Notes under the pieces: model-generated
What the model saw: only the letters and a program-made list of their open reading frames with translations
Databases searched by the model: none
Told to the model about the DNA's origin: nothing
Translations under genes and position numbers: made by a program
Origin: DASUPK01 sp036265435
GTDB taxonomy: Bacteria > Actinomycetota > Thermoleophilia > Solirubrobacterales > 70-9
NCBI GenBank assembly: GCA_036265435.1
Contig: DATAPB010000090.1
Span: 1-7,858 of the forward strand
Reading direction: 5' to 3'
DNA: 7,858 nt
Shown: positions 1-5,857 of the stretch, piece after piece
How positions within the stretch are numbered: the stretch's first letter is position 1
Layout of the letters: each line of letters starts with the position of its first letter

Positions 1-32
1 CGGAGTCCCCTCGCATCAGCCGCCGTAAATGA
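1..32 (+). CDS. C-terminal end of an upstream gene (partial, unidentified)
   Basis: Only about ten codons lie in the window. Two readings are possible. One ends at TGA 30-32 (last residues ESPRISRRK) and gives an ATGA overlap with the prmA start at 29, matching the style of the other junctions here. The other ends at TAA 26-28 (GVPSHQPP), directly abutting the prmA ATG. I favour the ATGA overlap because the operon uses such overlaps repeatedly, but the stretch is too short to decide by codon use. In several actinobacteria prmA follows dnaJ (with hrcA before it), so dnaJ is a reasonable guess from context only; nothing visible in these residues identifies the protein. Confidence 0.3.
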   Translation, partial: ESPRISRRK

Positions 33-862
33 TCCGTCTCGCGGTTCGCTGCGAGCCGGAGTACTCGGAGCAGGTGATGGCCAACCTGCTCGAGCTTGCG
101 CCCAACGGGCTGGAGGAGGAGCGCGGCCCCGGCTGGGTCGAGTTTGCGATCTACGGCCCGCCCGGCGAGGTCCCGGATCTGGGAGAGCTGCAGGCCGCCG
201 CGGGCGGCGCGCTCGTCGATGTCACGACGACATCCGTTCCCGATGACTGGGCCGATCGGTGGGCCGACTTCCACCGGCCGATCGAGGTCGCGGGCAGGGT
301 CGGTGTCCGGCCGTCCTGGTGGGATCCGCAGGATGGTCTGATCGACGTCGTCGTCGATCCAGGGCGCGCCTTCGGTACCGGGGGTCACCCTACGACCAGG
401 CTCTCCCTCGCGCTGCTGATCGGCCTCGAGGAGGCCGGACAGGCGTCTGGGGCGATCGCCGACTGGGGCACCGGTTCGGGCGTGCTCGCGATCGCGGCGG
501 CCAAGCTCGGGTGGGGCCCGGTCACGGGCTGCGACCGCGAGCAGGCTGCACTCGAGACCGCGCGGGCGAACGCCGAGGCGAACGGGGTCGCCCTCGCCCT
601 CGAGCGGATCGACGTCCGGGAGCAGGCACCGCCCCTCGCGCCCACCGTCGTTGCGAACCTCACGGGCAACCTGCTCCAGGACTGCGCCCGGCATCTTGCG
701 GTCGCGGCGCAGCAGCCGTCGGTGCTCGTCTGCTCGGGGATGCTGGAAACCGAAATCGACGACGTCGCCGGATCCTTCGCGCCGGTGTACCTCCGAGAGG
801 CCCGGCGAGCGACCGAGCACGAGTGGGGGGCCCTCCTCCTCCGGCGGGGGACCGGGGACTGA
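29..862 (+). CDS. prmA: Ribosomal protein L11 methyltransferase PrmA
   Basis: Predicted cytoplasmic SAM-dependent methyltransferase that modifies ribosomal protein L11; 277 residues, close to the family's usual 290 or so. The family's linker region is seen as a W-ADFHRPIEV stretch around residues 77-87. The PrmA signature DPGRAFGTGGHPTT spans residues 110-123. The SAM-binding glycine loop DWGTGSG is at 145-151, with an acidic residue (D169) ending the second strand where it would contact the SAM ribose. ANLTGNLL (209-216) is the counterpart of the usual ANI-L motif. The N-terminal 70 residues form the substrate-recognition domain and are more divergent. ATG 29 has no clear Shine-Dalgarno sequence, so translation is probably coupled to the upstream gene. 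The stop TGA 860-862 shares its A with the murI ATG. PrmA is dispensable in E. coli, so substrate identity rests on homology. Confidence 0.93.
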   Translation: MIRLAVRCEPEYSEQVMANLLELAPNGLEEERGPGWVEFAIYGPPGEVPDLGELQAAAGGALVDVTTTSVPDDWADRWADFHRPIEVAGRVGVRPSWWDPQDGLIDVVVDPGRAFGTGGHPTTRLSLALLIGLEEAGQASGAIADWGTGSGVLAIAAAKLGWGPVTGCDREQAALETARANAEANGVALALERIDVREQAPPLAPTVVANLTGNLLQDCARHLAVAAQQPSVLVCSGMLETEIDDVAGSFAPVYLREARRATEHEWGALLLRRGTGD

Positions 863-1686
863 TGGAGGCCGACCTCACCCAGGACCTGCCGATAGCGATG
901 TTCGACTCCGGGGTTGGGGGCCTCACGGTGCTCCACGAGTGCCTGGTCTCGCTGCCCGAGGAGAACTACGTCTACCTCGGAGATGACGCCCGTTTCCCGT
1001 ATGGGGCCCGAACGTCCGACGAGCTCCGCGACCACGTGCAGCAGGTGAGCCGATACCTGCTCGAGCGGGGCGCGAAGCTCCTGGTGATCGCCTGCAACTC
1101 GGCCGCCTCCGCCGGGCAGCAGGAGGCGCGTGAGATCGCCGCCGAGGCGGGGATCGAGGTCGTGGCGGTGATCGAGCCGGAGGCCGAGATCGCCGCGGCG
1201 CTGACCGACAACGGGAACGTCGGCGTCCTCGCCACGCCCGCGACCGTCCGGAGCGGTGCCTATCTGAACGCACTGGCCTCACAGCAGAGAGCGCTGACCG
1301 TCACCGAGGTGGAAGCGCCCGACCTGGCCGCGGTGATCCAGCGCGGCTTCCCGTTCTCCGAGAGTGTCGTCGAGATGGTCCGCTCCTACTGCGCTCCGCT
1401 GAAGCGCGCGGAGGTCGACACCGTGATCCTCGGCTGCACGCACTATCCGCTGGTCCGGCCCATGCTCCAGCGCGTCCTCGGGCGAGACGTTCGCCTGGTC
1501 ACGGCGGGCCACGCGATCGCGGGCACGGTCGAGAGGGTGCTGACCAACGCCGAGCTCGCGAAGGCCGGCAACGAGGAGGGGACCTATCGCTTCATCTGCA
1601 CCGGAGATCCCGAGTCTTTCCGCGAGCTCGGTACCCGCTTCCTGCAGCTGCCACTCGGGGACGTTGAGCGCGTCGACCTGCCGTGA
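862..1686 (+). CDS. murI: Glutamate racemase
   Basis: Cofactor-independent interconversion of L- and D-glutamate, supplying D-Glu for peptidoglycan stem peptides; cytoplasmic. The protein is 274 residues, normal for MurI/RacE. Visible motifs are FDSGVGG (14-20, with D15 and S16), YLGDDARFPYG near 40, the first catalytic cysteine C78 in ACNSA (the family more often has ACNTA), and the second catalytic cysteine C192 in GCTHYPL, so both acid/base thiols are present. The start at ATG 862 is chosen because it overlaps the prmA stop as TGATG and gives the normal MurI N terminus; the same frame is open further upstream but only as a shadow of prmA. The stop TGA 1684-1686 overlaps the next start (GTG 1683) as GTGA. 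A cell-wall enzyme sits here inside an otherwise ribosome/RNA-related gene set, and co-translation with prmA seems likely. Confidence 0.94.
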   Translation: MEADLTQDLPIAMFDSGVGGLTVLHECLVSLPEENYVYLGDDARFPYGARTSDELRDHVQQVSRYLLERGAKLLVIACNSAASAGQQEAREIAAEAGIEVVAVIEPEAEIAAALTDNGNVGVLATPATVRSGAYLNALASQQRALTVTEVEAPDLAAVIQRGFPFSESVVEMVRSYCAPLKRAEVDTVILGCTHYPLVRPMLQRVLGRDVRLVTAGHAIAGTVERVLTNAELAKAGNEEGTYRFICTGDPESFRELGTRFLQLPLGDVERVDLP

Positions 1687-2246
1687 CGGCGGCGCTGAAC
1701 CCCGAGAACGTCCCCTTCTGGCCCTGGGGGGTGCTCCTCCTCATTGTCGGTCTTTACATCCTCGGAATCGCCGCTCTGATCGCGGGGGGCCGCCGCGAGG
1801 ACGCCCGCGCGCTCGCCGGCTTCATTCCCGACTGCCTCGTGCTGATCGGCCGGCTGGCGCGCAACAGGCGGATCTCCCGCGCAAGGAGGGCCGTGCTCTT
1901 CCTCGTCCTTGGTTACCTCGCCCTCCCGATCGACCTCGTCCCCGACTTCCTGCCCGGCATCGGGCAGCTGGACGACGCGGTCGTGCTCGGTCTCGCCCTG
2001 CGAGTTGTGGTCCGCGGCGGGGGGATCGAGCTCGTGCGCGAGGCCTGGCCGGGACCAGAGGCCTCGCTCAGCCTGGTCCTCCGCGCCGCGGGCCTCGAGA
2101 CAAACGGAGCAACGACCCCTCCGACTACGCTTTGGGCGGATGAGCATCCTCGAGCAGGTCCAGGAGGACGTCAAGACCGCGATGAAGGCCGGCGAGCGGG
2201 AGCGTGTCGGCCAGCTGCGCATGCTCGTCAACGCCCTCCAGGCTGA
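1683..2246 (+). CDS. Small membrane protein with DUF1232/YkvA-like domain
   Basis: Function unknown. The 187-residue product has one clear hydrophobic segment at about residues 14-35, then a basic stretch (RNRRISRARRA). Next comes the DUF1232/YkvA-type motif, roughly 66-103, recognisable from YLALPIDLVPDFLPGIGQLDD: short hydrophobic helices with a conserved P-D-L-P-D-hydrophobic-P core. It is probably inner-membrane associated. The GTG start overlaps the murI stop (GTGA). The last 35 or so residues (from about W150: rich in R, G, P, A, Q) are read from DNA that also encodes the start of yqeY in another frame, an overlap of 107 bases. They look like an out-of-frame tail rather than folded protein. 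Near base 2095 the G/C third-position signal shifts into the frame that ends at TGA 2141-2143, so a one-base loss or sequencing error is likely near the 3' end. Confidence 0.75.
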   Translation: MTAALNPENVPFWPWGVLLLIVGLYILGIAALIAGGRREDARALAGFIPDCLVLIGRLARNRRISRARRAVLFLVLGYLALPIDLVPDFLPGIGQLDDAVVLGLALRVVVRGGGIELVREAWPGPEASLSLVLRAAGLETNGATTPPTTLWADEHPRAGPGGRQDRDEGRRAGACRPAAHARQRPPG

Positions 2247-2571
2247 GGAGAAGGAGGGCAAGGGCGACGAGGTCGCCGCGCTCCAGCGCGAGCGCAAGCG
2301 GCGGCTTGACGCAGCCGAGGCCCTGCGCGAGGGAGACCGGACGGAGCAGGCCGACACCGAGGAGGCCGAGGCGAAGCTGATCGAGGGCTATCTGCCCGAG
2401 CAGCTGTCCGACGCGGAGCTGTCAGAGCTGGTCACCGGAGCGATCGACGAGTCCGGAGCGAGCGAGCCGAAGGACATGGGGGGCGTCATGAAGGTGCTGA
2501 TGCCGAAGGTCGGCGGCCGCGCCGACGGCAAGCGCGTCAGCCAGGCGGTGCGCGAGAAGCTTGGCGCGTAG
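2140..2571 (+). CDS. yqeY: GatB/YqeY domain protein
   Basis: A 143-residue stand-alone YqeY-family protein, the usual length. The family resembles the tail domain of the amidotransferase subunit GatB. A role in tRNA-dependent amidation or tRNA binding is suspected, but the cellular function of the free form is not settled. The sequence shows the expected helical organisation: an N-terminal bundle with LRMLVNALQAEE, a long charged helical region carrying the E-A-K-L-I-E-G-YLPEQLSD motif around 82-95, and the C-terminal small domain with DMGGVMKVLMPKVGGRADGK. ATG 2140 is chosen because the protein begins as family members do (MSILEQVQED). There is no good Shine-Dalgarno sequence near it, so translation is probably coupled to ribosomes finishing the DUF1232 gene. 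Location directly before phoH-ybeY-era is a recurrent actinobacterial arrangement. Confidence 0.9.
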   Translation: MSILEQVQEDVKTAMKAGERERVGQLRMLVNALQAEEKEGKGDEVAALQRERKRRLDAAEALREGDRTEQADTEEAEAKLIEGYLPEQLSDAELSELVTGAIDESGASEPKDMGGVMKVLMPKVGGRADGKRVSQAVREKLGA

Positions 2572-3535
2572 ACAGCTGACCATCGACAACACCGTCGCTG
2601 CGGAGCTGGCGGGCTCCGAGGACGCCGTCCTGAAGACCCTCGAGGGCCATCTCGAGGTCGATCTCTTCCTGCGTGGCAACGTGCTGACGCTCGACGGAGA
2701 TGCCGGCGACGTCCGCACCGCCGAGACCGTGGTCGGTGAGCTTGTCGACCTGATCGAGCAGGGCCACGAGATCGCCCCCGGCACGATCGAGGCGGTCACG
2801 GGCGCGCTCGACAAGCACGAGAGCCCGGCCGAGATCCTCGAGGACGTCGTCTGGCAGCACCGCAACACGCGGATCGCGCCCAAGACCGTCAACCAGAAGC
2901 AGTACGTCGACTCGATCCGCCGGCACACGATCACCTTCGGGATCGGTCCCGCCGGTACCGGCAAGACGTTCCTCGCGGTGGCGATGGCCGCGGCGGCGCT
3001 CTCGCGCGGGGACGTCCAGCGGGTGATCCTCACCCGTCCCGCCGTGGAGGCCGGGGAGCGCCTCGGCTTCCTGCCCGGGGACATCCAGGCGAAGGTCGAT
3101 CCCTATCTGCGCCCGCTCTTCGACGCGCTCTACGACATGCTCGACCCGGAGCGGGTCAACTCGTACTTCGAGAGGGGCACGATCGAGGTAGCGCCGCTGG
3201 CGTTCATGCGCGGAAGAAGCCTCAACAACTCCTTCGTGATCCTCGACGAGGCACAGAACACGAGCCCCGAGCAGATGAAGATGTTCCTGACGCGACTCGG
3301 GTTCGGCTCCAAGTTCGTCGTCACCGGCGACATCACCCAGATCGACCTGGAGAAGGGGTCTCGCTCCGGCCTGATCGAGGTGGGCGACATCCTCACCGGG
3401 GTCGAGGACATCAACTTCATCCGCTTCGGCGGCGAGGACGTGGTACGCCATAAGCTCGTGCAACGGATCGTCGCCGCCTACGGCGAGGCTGAGAGCCGCA
3501 CCCGCGACCGCCCCGAGGATTCCGGGAGCGGCTGA
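2561..3535 (+). CDS. phoH: PhoH-family ATPase
   Basis: Predicted cytoplasmic P-loop ATPase of the PhoH/YbeZ type, 324 residues, normal for the family. It usually pairs with YbeY in rRNA processing and RNA quality control, and the two are adjacent here. The N-terminal region (about 1-110) holds the small domain seen in YbeZ-type proteins (HLEVDLFLRGNVLTLDGD). The ATPase follows, with Walker A GPAGTGKT at 129-136, the RPAVEAGERLGFLPGD motif near 155-170, Walker B FVILDEAQN at 225-233 and VTGDITQIDL (sensor region) near 253. The start is TTG 2561, overlapping the yqeY stop by 11 bases. No ATG or GTG lies nearby in frame, and the protein from TTG begins at the expected place (ARRQLTIDN...). The last dozen residues are polar (ESRTRDRPEDSGSG) and probably disordered. 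The stop TGA 3533-3535 lies one base before the probable ybeY start. Confidence 0.93.
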   Translation: MARRQLTIDNTVAAELAGSEDAVLKTLEGHLEVDLFLRGNVLTLDGDAGDVRTAETVVGELVDLIEQGHEIAPGTIEAVTGALDKHESPAEILEDVVWQHRNTRIAPKTVNQKQYVDSIRRHTITFGIGPAGTGKTFLAVAMAAAALSRGDVQRVILTRPAVEAGERLGFLPGDIQAKVDPYLRPLFDALYDMLDPERVNSYFERGTIEVAPLAFMRGRSLNNSFVILDEAQNTSPEQMKMFLTRLGFGSKFVVTGDITQIDLEKGSRSGLIEVGDILTGVEDINFIRFGGEDVVRHKLVQRIVAAYGEAESRTRDRPEDSGSG

Positions 3536-3536
3536 G

Positions 3537-3896
3537 ATCGACCTCTCGGACGTCCCGGGCGACCTGAGGCGGGCAGTCGGCGCCGCGCTCCACGCAGCGG
3601 GAGTGAGCGACGGCCACATCGGCGTCGAGATCGTGAGGGAGGGGCGGATGCGAACGCTCAACTACGCCGCCCGGGGCGTGGACGAGGCGACGGACGTCCT
3701 CGCCTTCCCGATCGATGATCAGCAGCAGGACGCGGGTCCTCGCGAGCTCGGCGACGTCTTCATCTGCCCGGACAAGGCGACGGACGTGACCGAGGCGGCC
3801 GTACACGGGACGCTCCACCTCTGCGGCTACGACCACGAGACCGACAGCGGGGAGATGCTCGAGCTGCAGGCCAAGGTCATGCGGTCCCTGAGGTGA
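3537..3896 (+). CDS. ybeY: Endoribonuclease YbeY (rRNA maturation factor), unusual start
   Basis: Metal-dependent single-strand endoribonuclease for 16S rRNA 3' maturation and 70S quality control; cytoplasmic. The metal-binding motif HxxxHxxxxxH is intact (HGTLHLCGYDH; H90, H94, H100 if counted from base 3537). The conserved arginine region ARGVDEATDVLAFP and GPRELGDVFICPD are also present. The first ordinary start codon in this frame is GTG 3603, which would give only 97 residues and remove the first helix. The codons before it (3537-3602) encode a family-like helix, DLSDVPGDLRRAVGAALHAAG, with strong G/C third positions beginning right after the phoH stop. A GGGAG at 3524-3528 lies 8 bases before ATC 3537. 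I therefore place the start at or near ATC 3537 (ATT 3519 is the alternative). The identity is secure; the exact start is not. The stop overlaps era as GTGA. Confidence 0.88.
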   Translation: MDLSDVPGDLRRAVGAALHAAGVSDGHIGVEIVREGRMRTLNYAARGVDEATDVLAFPIDDQQQDAGPRELGDVFICPDKATDVTEAAVHGTLHLCGYDHETDSGEMLELQAKVMRSLR

Positions 3897-4786
3897 GCAA
3901 CGCCGGGTTCGTCGGCGTGGCGGGCCGGCCGAACGTCGGCAAGTCGACTCTGGTCAACGCGATCGTCGGGGCGCACGTGGCGATCGTCTCCGAACGCCCG
4001 CAGACAACCCGCCGAGCGATTCGCGGCGTCGCCACCGACACCGCGGCCGGCTGGCAGCTCGTGCTCACGGACCTCCCCGGGGTGCAGCGCCCCCGCGACG
4101 CGCTCACCGAGCGCATGCAGCGCCGCGTCGAGCGCGAGATCGCCGACTCCGAGGCGATTCTCTTCGTCGTCAACGGCGAGCAGGGGATCGGCCCCGGAGA
4201 CCGCTTCATCGCGAACGCGCTGCTCGGGGCGAGCACGGAGACGCCGGTCGTCTGTGCGGTCAACAAGGTCGACCGGCTCAACAACGCGGAGACCGCCGCC
4301 GTGCTGGCTGAAACCGCCGAGCTCGAGGTGGTCGACGAGATCTTCCCGGTGAGCGCCCGCGCCGGAAAGGGGCTCGGGCCGCTGATAGACAAGCTCGTCG
4401 AGCTGATGCCCGAGGGACCTTTCCTGTTCCCGCCGGACCAGCGCTCGGACCTGCCGAGCGAGGTCCTGCTCGGCGAGTTGGTTCGCGAGCAGGTGCTCCG
4501 CAGAACCCGCGACGAGCTTCCGCACGCGGTCGAGGTGCAGGTCCAGGACGTTGCGCACCGCGACGACGGGGTCGTCGAGGTGCGTGCCCAGATCTGGGCG
4601 GAGACCGACTCCCAGAAGGCGATCCTCATCGGCGCCGGCGGCAGCAAGATCAAGGACATCGGCACCGCCGCCCGCGCGGAGCTCGAGCGCGAGCTCGGCA
4701 GCCAGGTCTTCCTCGACCTGCGGGTGCGCGTCCGCAGGAGCTGGCGCAAGGACGAGGGCCTGCTCGACCGCCTCGGCATCGAGTAG
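3893..4786 (+). CDS. era: GTPase Era, ribosome small-subunit assembly
   Basis: Essential-type GTPase that binds the 3' end of 16S rRNA and checks 30S assembly, at the cytoplasm/membrane interface; 297 residues, normal length. GTPase motifs: G1 GRPNVGKST (11-19), G2 threonines in PQTTRR (T38/T39), G3 DLPG (60-63; most Era proteins have DTPG), G4 NKVD (124-127), G5 SAR (154-156). The C-terminal KH RNA-binding domain has its GxxG loop as GAGG at 247-250, followed by SKIKDIG and the typical ending with FLDLRVRV and W-KDE. The GTG start overlaps the ybeY stop (GTGA) and gives the standard N terminus. It is the last gene of the first operon and works with YbeY and PhoH on the same rRNA end. The DLPG variant may be a lineage trait; the catalytic elements otherwise look intact. 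Confidence 0.96.
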   Translation: MSNAGFVGVAGRPNVGKSTLVNAIVGAHVAIVSERPQTTRRAIRGVATDTAAGWQLVLTDLPGVQRPRDALTERMQRRVEREIADSEAILFVVNGEQGIGPGDRFIANALLGASTETPVVCAVNKVDRLNNAETAAVLAETAELEVVDEIFPVSARAGKGLGPLIDKLVELMPEGPFLFPPDQRSDLPSEVLLGELVREQVLRRTRDELPHAVEVQVQDVAHRDDGVVEVRAQIWAETDSQKAILIGAGGSKIKDIGTAARAELERELGSQVFLDLRVRVRRSWRKDEGLLDRLGIE

Positions 4787-4848
4787 CTCTTCACATCCCG
4801 TTCACCGCCGGGTGGTTCGCCGCGGTCAGCATTCACTCAAGCGAAGAG

Positions 4849-4857
4849 AGGAGCGAG
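4849..4857 (+). promoter_or_regulatory. Shine-Dalgarno sequence for the acidic small protein
   Basis: AGGAG at 4849-4853 sits 4 bases before ATG 4858, within a purine-rich run (gcgaagagaggagcgag). It is one of the few free-standing ribosome binding sites in the window, where most genes rely on overlap with the preceding gene. It supports ATG 4858 as a real start and independent initiation there. Confidence 0.6.
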
Positions 4858-5112
4858 ATGGACACCGACCGAGACCGCGAGGAATGGACGGATGAGGATG
4901 AGCGCCACCCGGGCGGCACCGAGGAGCCAATACCGGTTCAGGAGGAGGGCCTGGCAGTCGGGCTGGAGGGACAGGACGGCTTCGATGCTGACCTCGACCC
5001 CGAGATAGCGGAAGAGGTGGAGCTGCAGGAGGAGAACCGTGAGGCGGAGGGAGATCCGGGCGAGGTCGAGACGGTCTTGAATTTCCGCGACGAGGACGAG
5101 GAAGAGAGCTGA
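4858..5112 (+). CDS. Hypothetical very acidic small protein (84 aa)
   Basis: I do not recognise this gene. The product is 84 residues with 23 Glu and 12 Asp (42 percent acidic), 5 Arg, 1 His and no Lys, so a net charge near -30. It has no signal peptide, membrane segment or cysteine. The middle (GLAVGLEGQDGFDADLDPEI, about 31-50) is the least charged part, followed by an acidic stretch AEEVELQEENREAE that could be a short helix. VLNFRDEDEEES ends the protein. Expect a largely disordered, cytoplasmic polyanion. Support for coding: a good Shine-Dalgarno sequence, ATG start, third positions mostly G/C (somewhat less than neighbours), and placement in an otherwise empty gap. It lies 71 bases after era and 70 before hisIE, so it may be monocistronic or read through from era. 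The overlapping antisense frame is less convincing. Confidence 0.6.
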   Translation: MDTDRDREEWTDEDERHPGGTEEPIPVQEEGLAVGLEGQDGFDADLDPEIAEEVELQEENREAEGDPGEVETVLNFRDEDEEES

Positions 5113-5136
5113 GCCTCTCGCAGGCCCCAGAACTGA

Positions 5137-5160
5137 ACTCGCGCCTTCAGGCGCGTGAGT
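5137..5160 (+). terminator. Possible hairpin terminator after the acidic gene (no U tract)
   Basis: The arms are ACTCGCGCC (5137-5145) and GGCGC-GT-GAGT (5150-5160), with a TTCA loop: a nine-pair stem with a two-base bulge. It lies 25 bases after the acidic gene's stop. No T run follows, so it is not a standard intrinsic terminator, although high-GC bacteria often lack one. Termination, transcript-end protection or chance are all possible. Confidence 0.35.
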
Positions 5161-5183
5161 GGGCGATTCGTACAATCGCCCGA
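5146..5183 (+). promoter_or_regulatory. Probable promoter of hisIE-trpE-trpG giving a leaderless transcript
   Basis: A good -10 hexamer, TACAAT, lies at 5171-5176. Six bases (CGCCCG) separate it from ATG 5183, so transcription would start on or next to the A of the ATG. This is the pattern of leaderless actinobacterial promoters. The -35 side is weak: TTCAGG at 5146-5151 with 19-base spacing is the best I can find. There is no Shine-Dalgarno sequence before ATG 5183, which fits leaderless initiation. Confidence 0.5.
5161..5181. repeat. Perfect inverted repeat over the hisIE -10 box (possible operator)
   Basis: GGGCGATT (5161-5168) and AATCGCCC (5174-5181) are exact reverse complements around a 5-base centre, CGTAC. 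The dyad covers the TACAAT box and ends one base before the hisIE ATG. In DNA it is well placed to be a repressor site. In any RNA read through from upstream it would form a stem against the start codon. No regulator can be named from the sequence. Confidence 0.55.
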
Positions 5184-5857
5184 TGGTTGTGCAGACGGCG
5201 AGAGACGCGGCAAAGGTCCGCTTCGACGAGCGGGGCCTCGTGCCGTGCGTCATGCAGGACGCCCGCTCAGGCGAGGTGCTCACCCTCGCCTACATGAACG
5301 AGGAGGCTCTGCAGCTCACGCTGGAGACTCGGGAGATCCACTTCTACAGCCGCAGCCGCCGGGAGATCTGGCGCAAGGGCGGGACGTCGGGAAACATCCA
5401 GCGCGTTCGCCAGGTCCGCTACGACTGCGATGGAGACGCCCTCGTGGCCCTGGTCGATCCGGTCGGACCGGCCTGCCACACCGGCGAGCGGTCCTGCTTC
5501 TACCGGGACCTGGAGGGGACCGCCGATCCCGGGGTCGACGCGCCATCCGTCCCGGGTGAGCCGGCGGCCCTGCCCTACGAGGCGCTCGCTGCTCTCGAGC
5601 GGACCCTGCTCTCCCGGCAGCGCAACCGGCCGGAGGGCAGCTACACGGTCGAGCTGCTGGAGGACTCGGGTCTGGCCGGCGACAAGGTCCGCGAGGAGGC
5701 GGCCGAAGTCGTCAAGGCGGTGAGCTCCGAGTCCGAGGAGCGGGTCGCCGAGGAGGCCGCGGATGTCGTCTATCACCTCGCCGTTCTGCTGCTCTCACGT
5801 GGCGTCTCGATGGCCGAGGTGCTGCAGATCCTGAACGGCCGACGACGGTCGCAATGA
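5183..5857 (+). CDS. hisIE: Bifunctional HisIE: phosphoribosyl-AMP cyclohydrolase / phosphoribosyl-ATP pyrophosphatase
   Basis: Catalyses steps 2 and 3 of histidine synthesis; cytoplasmic. From ATG 5183 the protein is 224 residues, typical of the fused form. The HisI domain (about 13-110) has metal-binding YDCDGDA (D81, C82, D83, D85) and ACHTGERSC (C98, C105), plus SRSRREIWRKGGTSGN. A linker rich in P, G and A (about 111-132) joins the HisE domain (133-218), seen in LERTLLSRQRNRPEGSYT, the metal-binding EEAAEVVKA helix and EEAADVVYHLAVLL. GTG 5159 is an alternative in-frame start, but it would put the first eight codons inside the inverted repeat and upstream of the likely transcript start; the family N terminus begins around residue 13, so ATG 5183 suffices. 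Its stop overlaps trpE as ATGA. hisI beside trpE is common in actinobacteria, but there HisI is usually a separate protein. Confidence 0.93.
   Translation: MVVQTARDAAKVRFDERGLVPCVMQDARSGEVLTLAYMNEEALQLTLETREIHFYSRSRREIWRKGGTSGNIQRVRQVRYDCDGDALVALVDPVGPACHTGERSCFYRDLEGTADPGVDAPSVPGEPAALPYEALAALERTLLSRQRNRPEGSYTVELLEDSGLAGDKVREEAAEVVKAVSSESEERVAEEAADVVYHLAVLLLSRGVSMAEVLQILNGRRRSQ

Noticed and set aside
259..861. N-terminal extension of murI by 201 codons through prmA
   Set aside because: That frame overlaps real prmA motifs and gives an R/G-rich sequence. Normal MurI length starts at ATG 862.
1584..2357. Antisense open frame (257 codons) across murI end, DUF1232 and yqeY
   Set aside because: Spans three + strand genes, is Ser/Arg-rich and has no domain; a compositional shadow.
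2537..3661. Long antisense open frame (374 codons) opposite phoH and ybeY
   Set aside because: It mirrors strongly conserved phoH and ybeY coding sequence. Long antisense frames are expected in high-GC genes, and the product shows no recognisable domain.
3877..4836. Antisense open frame (319 codons) opposite era, and a second antisense frame at 3827-4558
   Set aside because: Era is unambiguous on the + strand with all GTPase and KH motifs. The antisense products are Arg/Ser-rich low-complexity shadows.
4787..4848. Terminator or promoter between era and the acidic gene
   Set aside because: Only weak short pairings (for example CACC-GCCG-GGTG at 4803-4814), no T run, and no convincing -35/-10 pair.
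5113..5182. Tryptophan or histidine attenuator / T-box before hisIE
   Set aside because: The gap is only 70 bases, has no Trp- or His-rich leader peptide, no T-box sequence and no U-tract terminator, and the likely transcript starts at the ATG.
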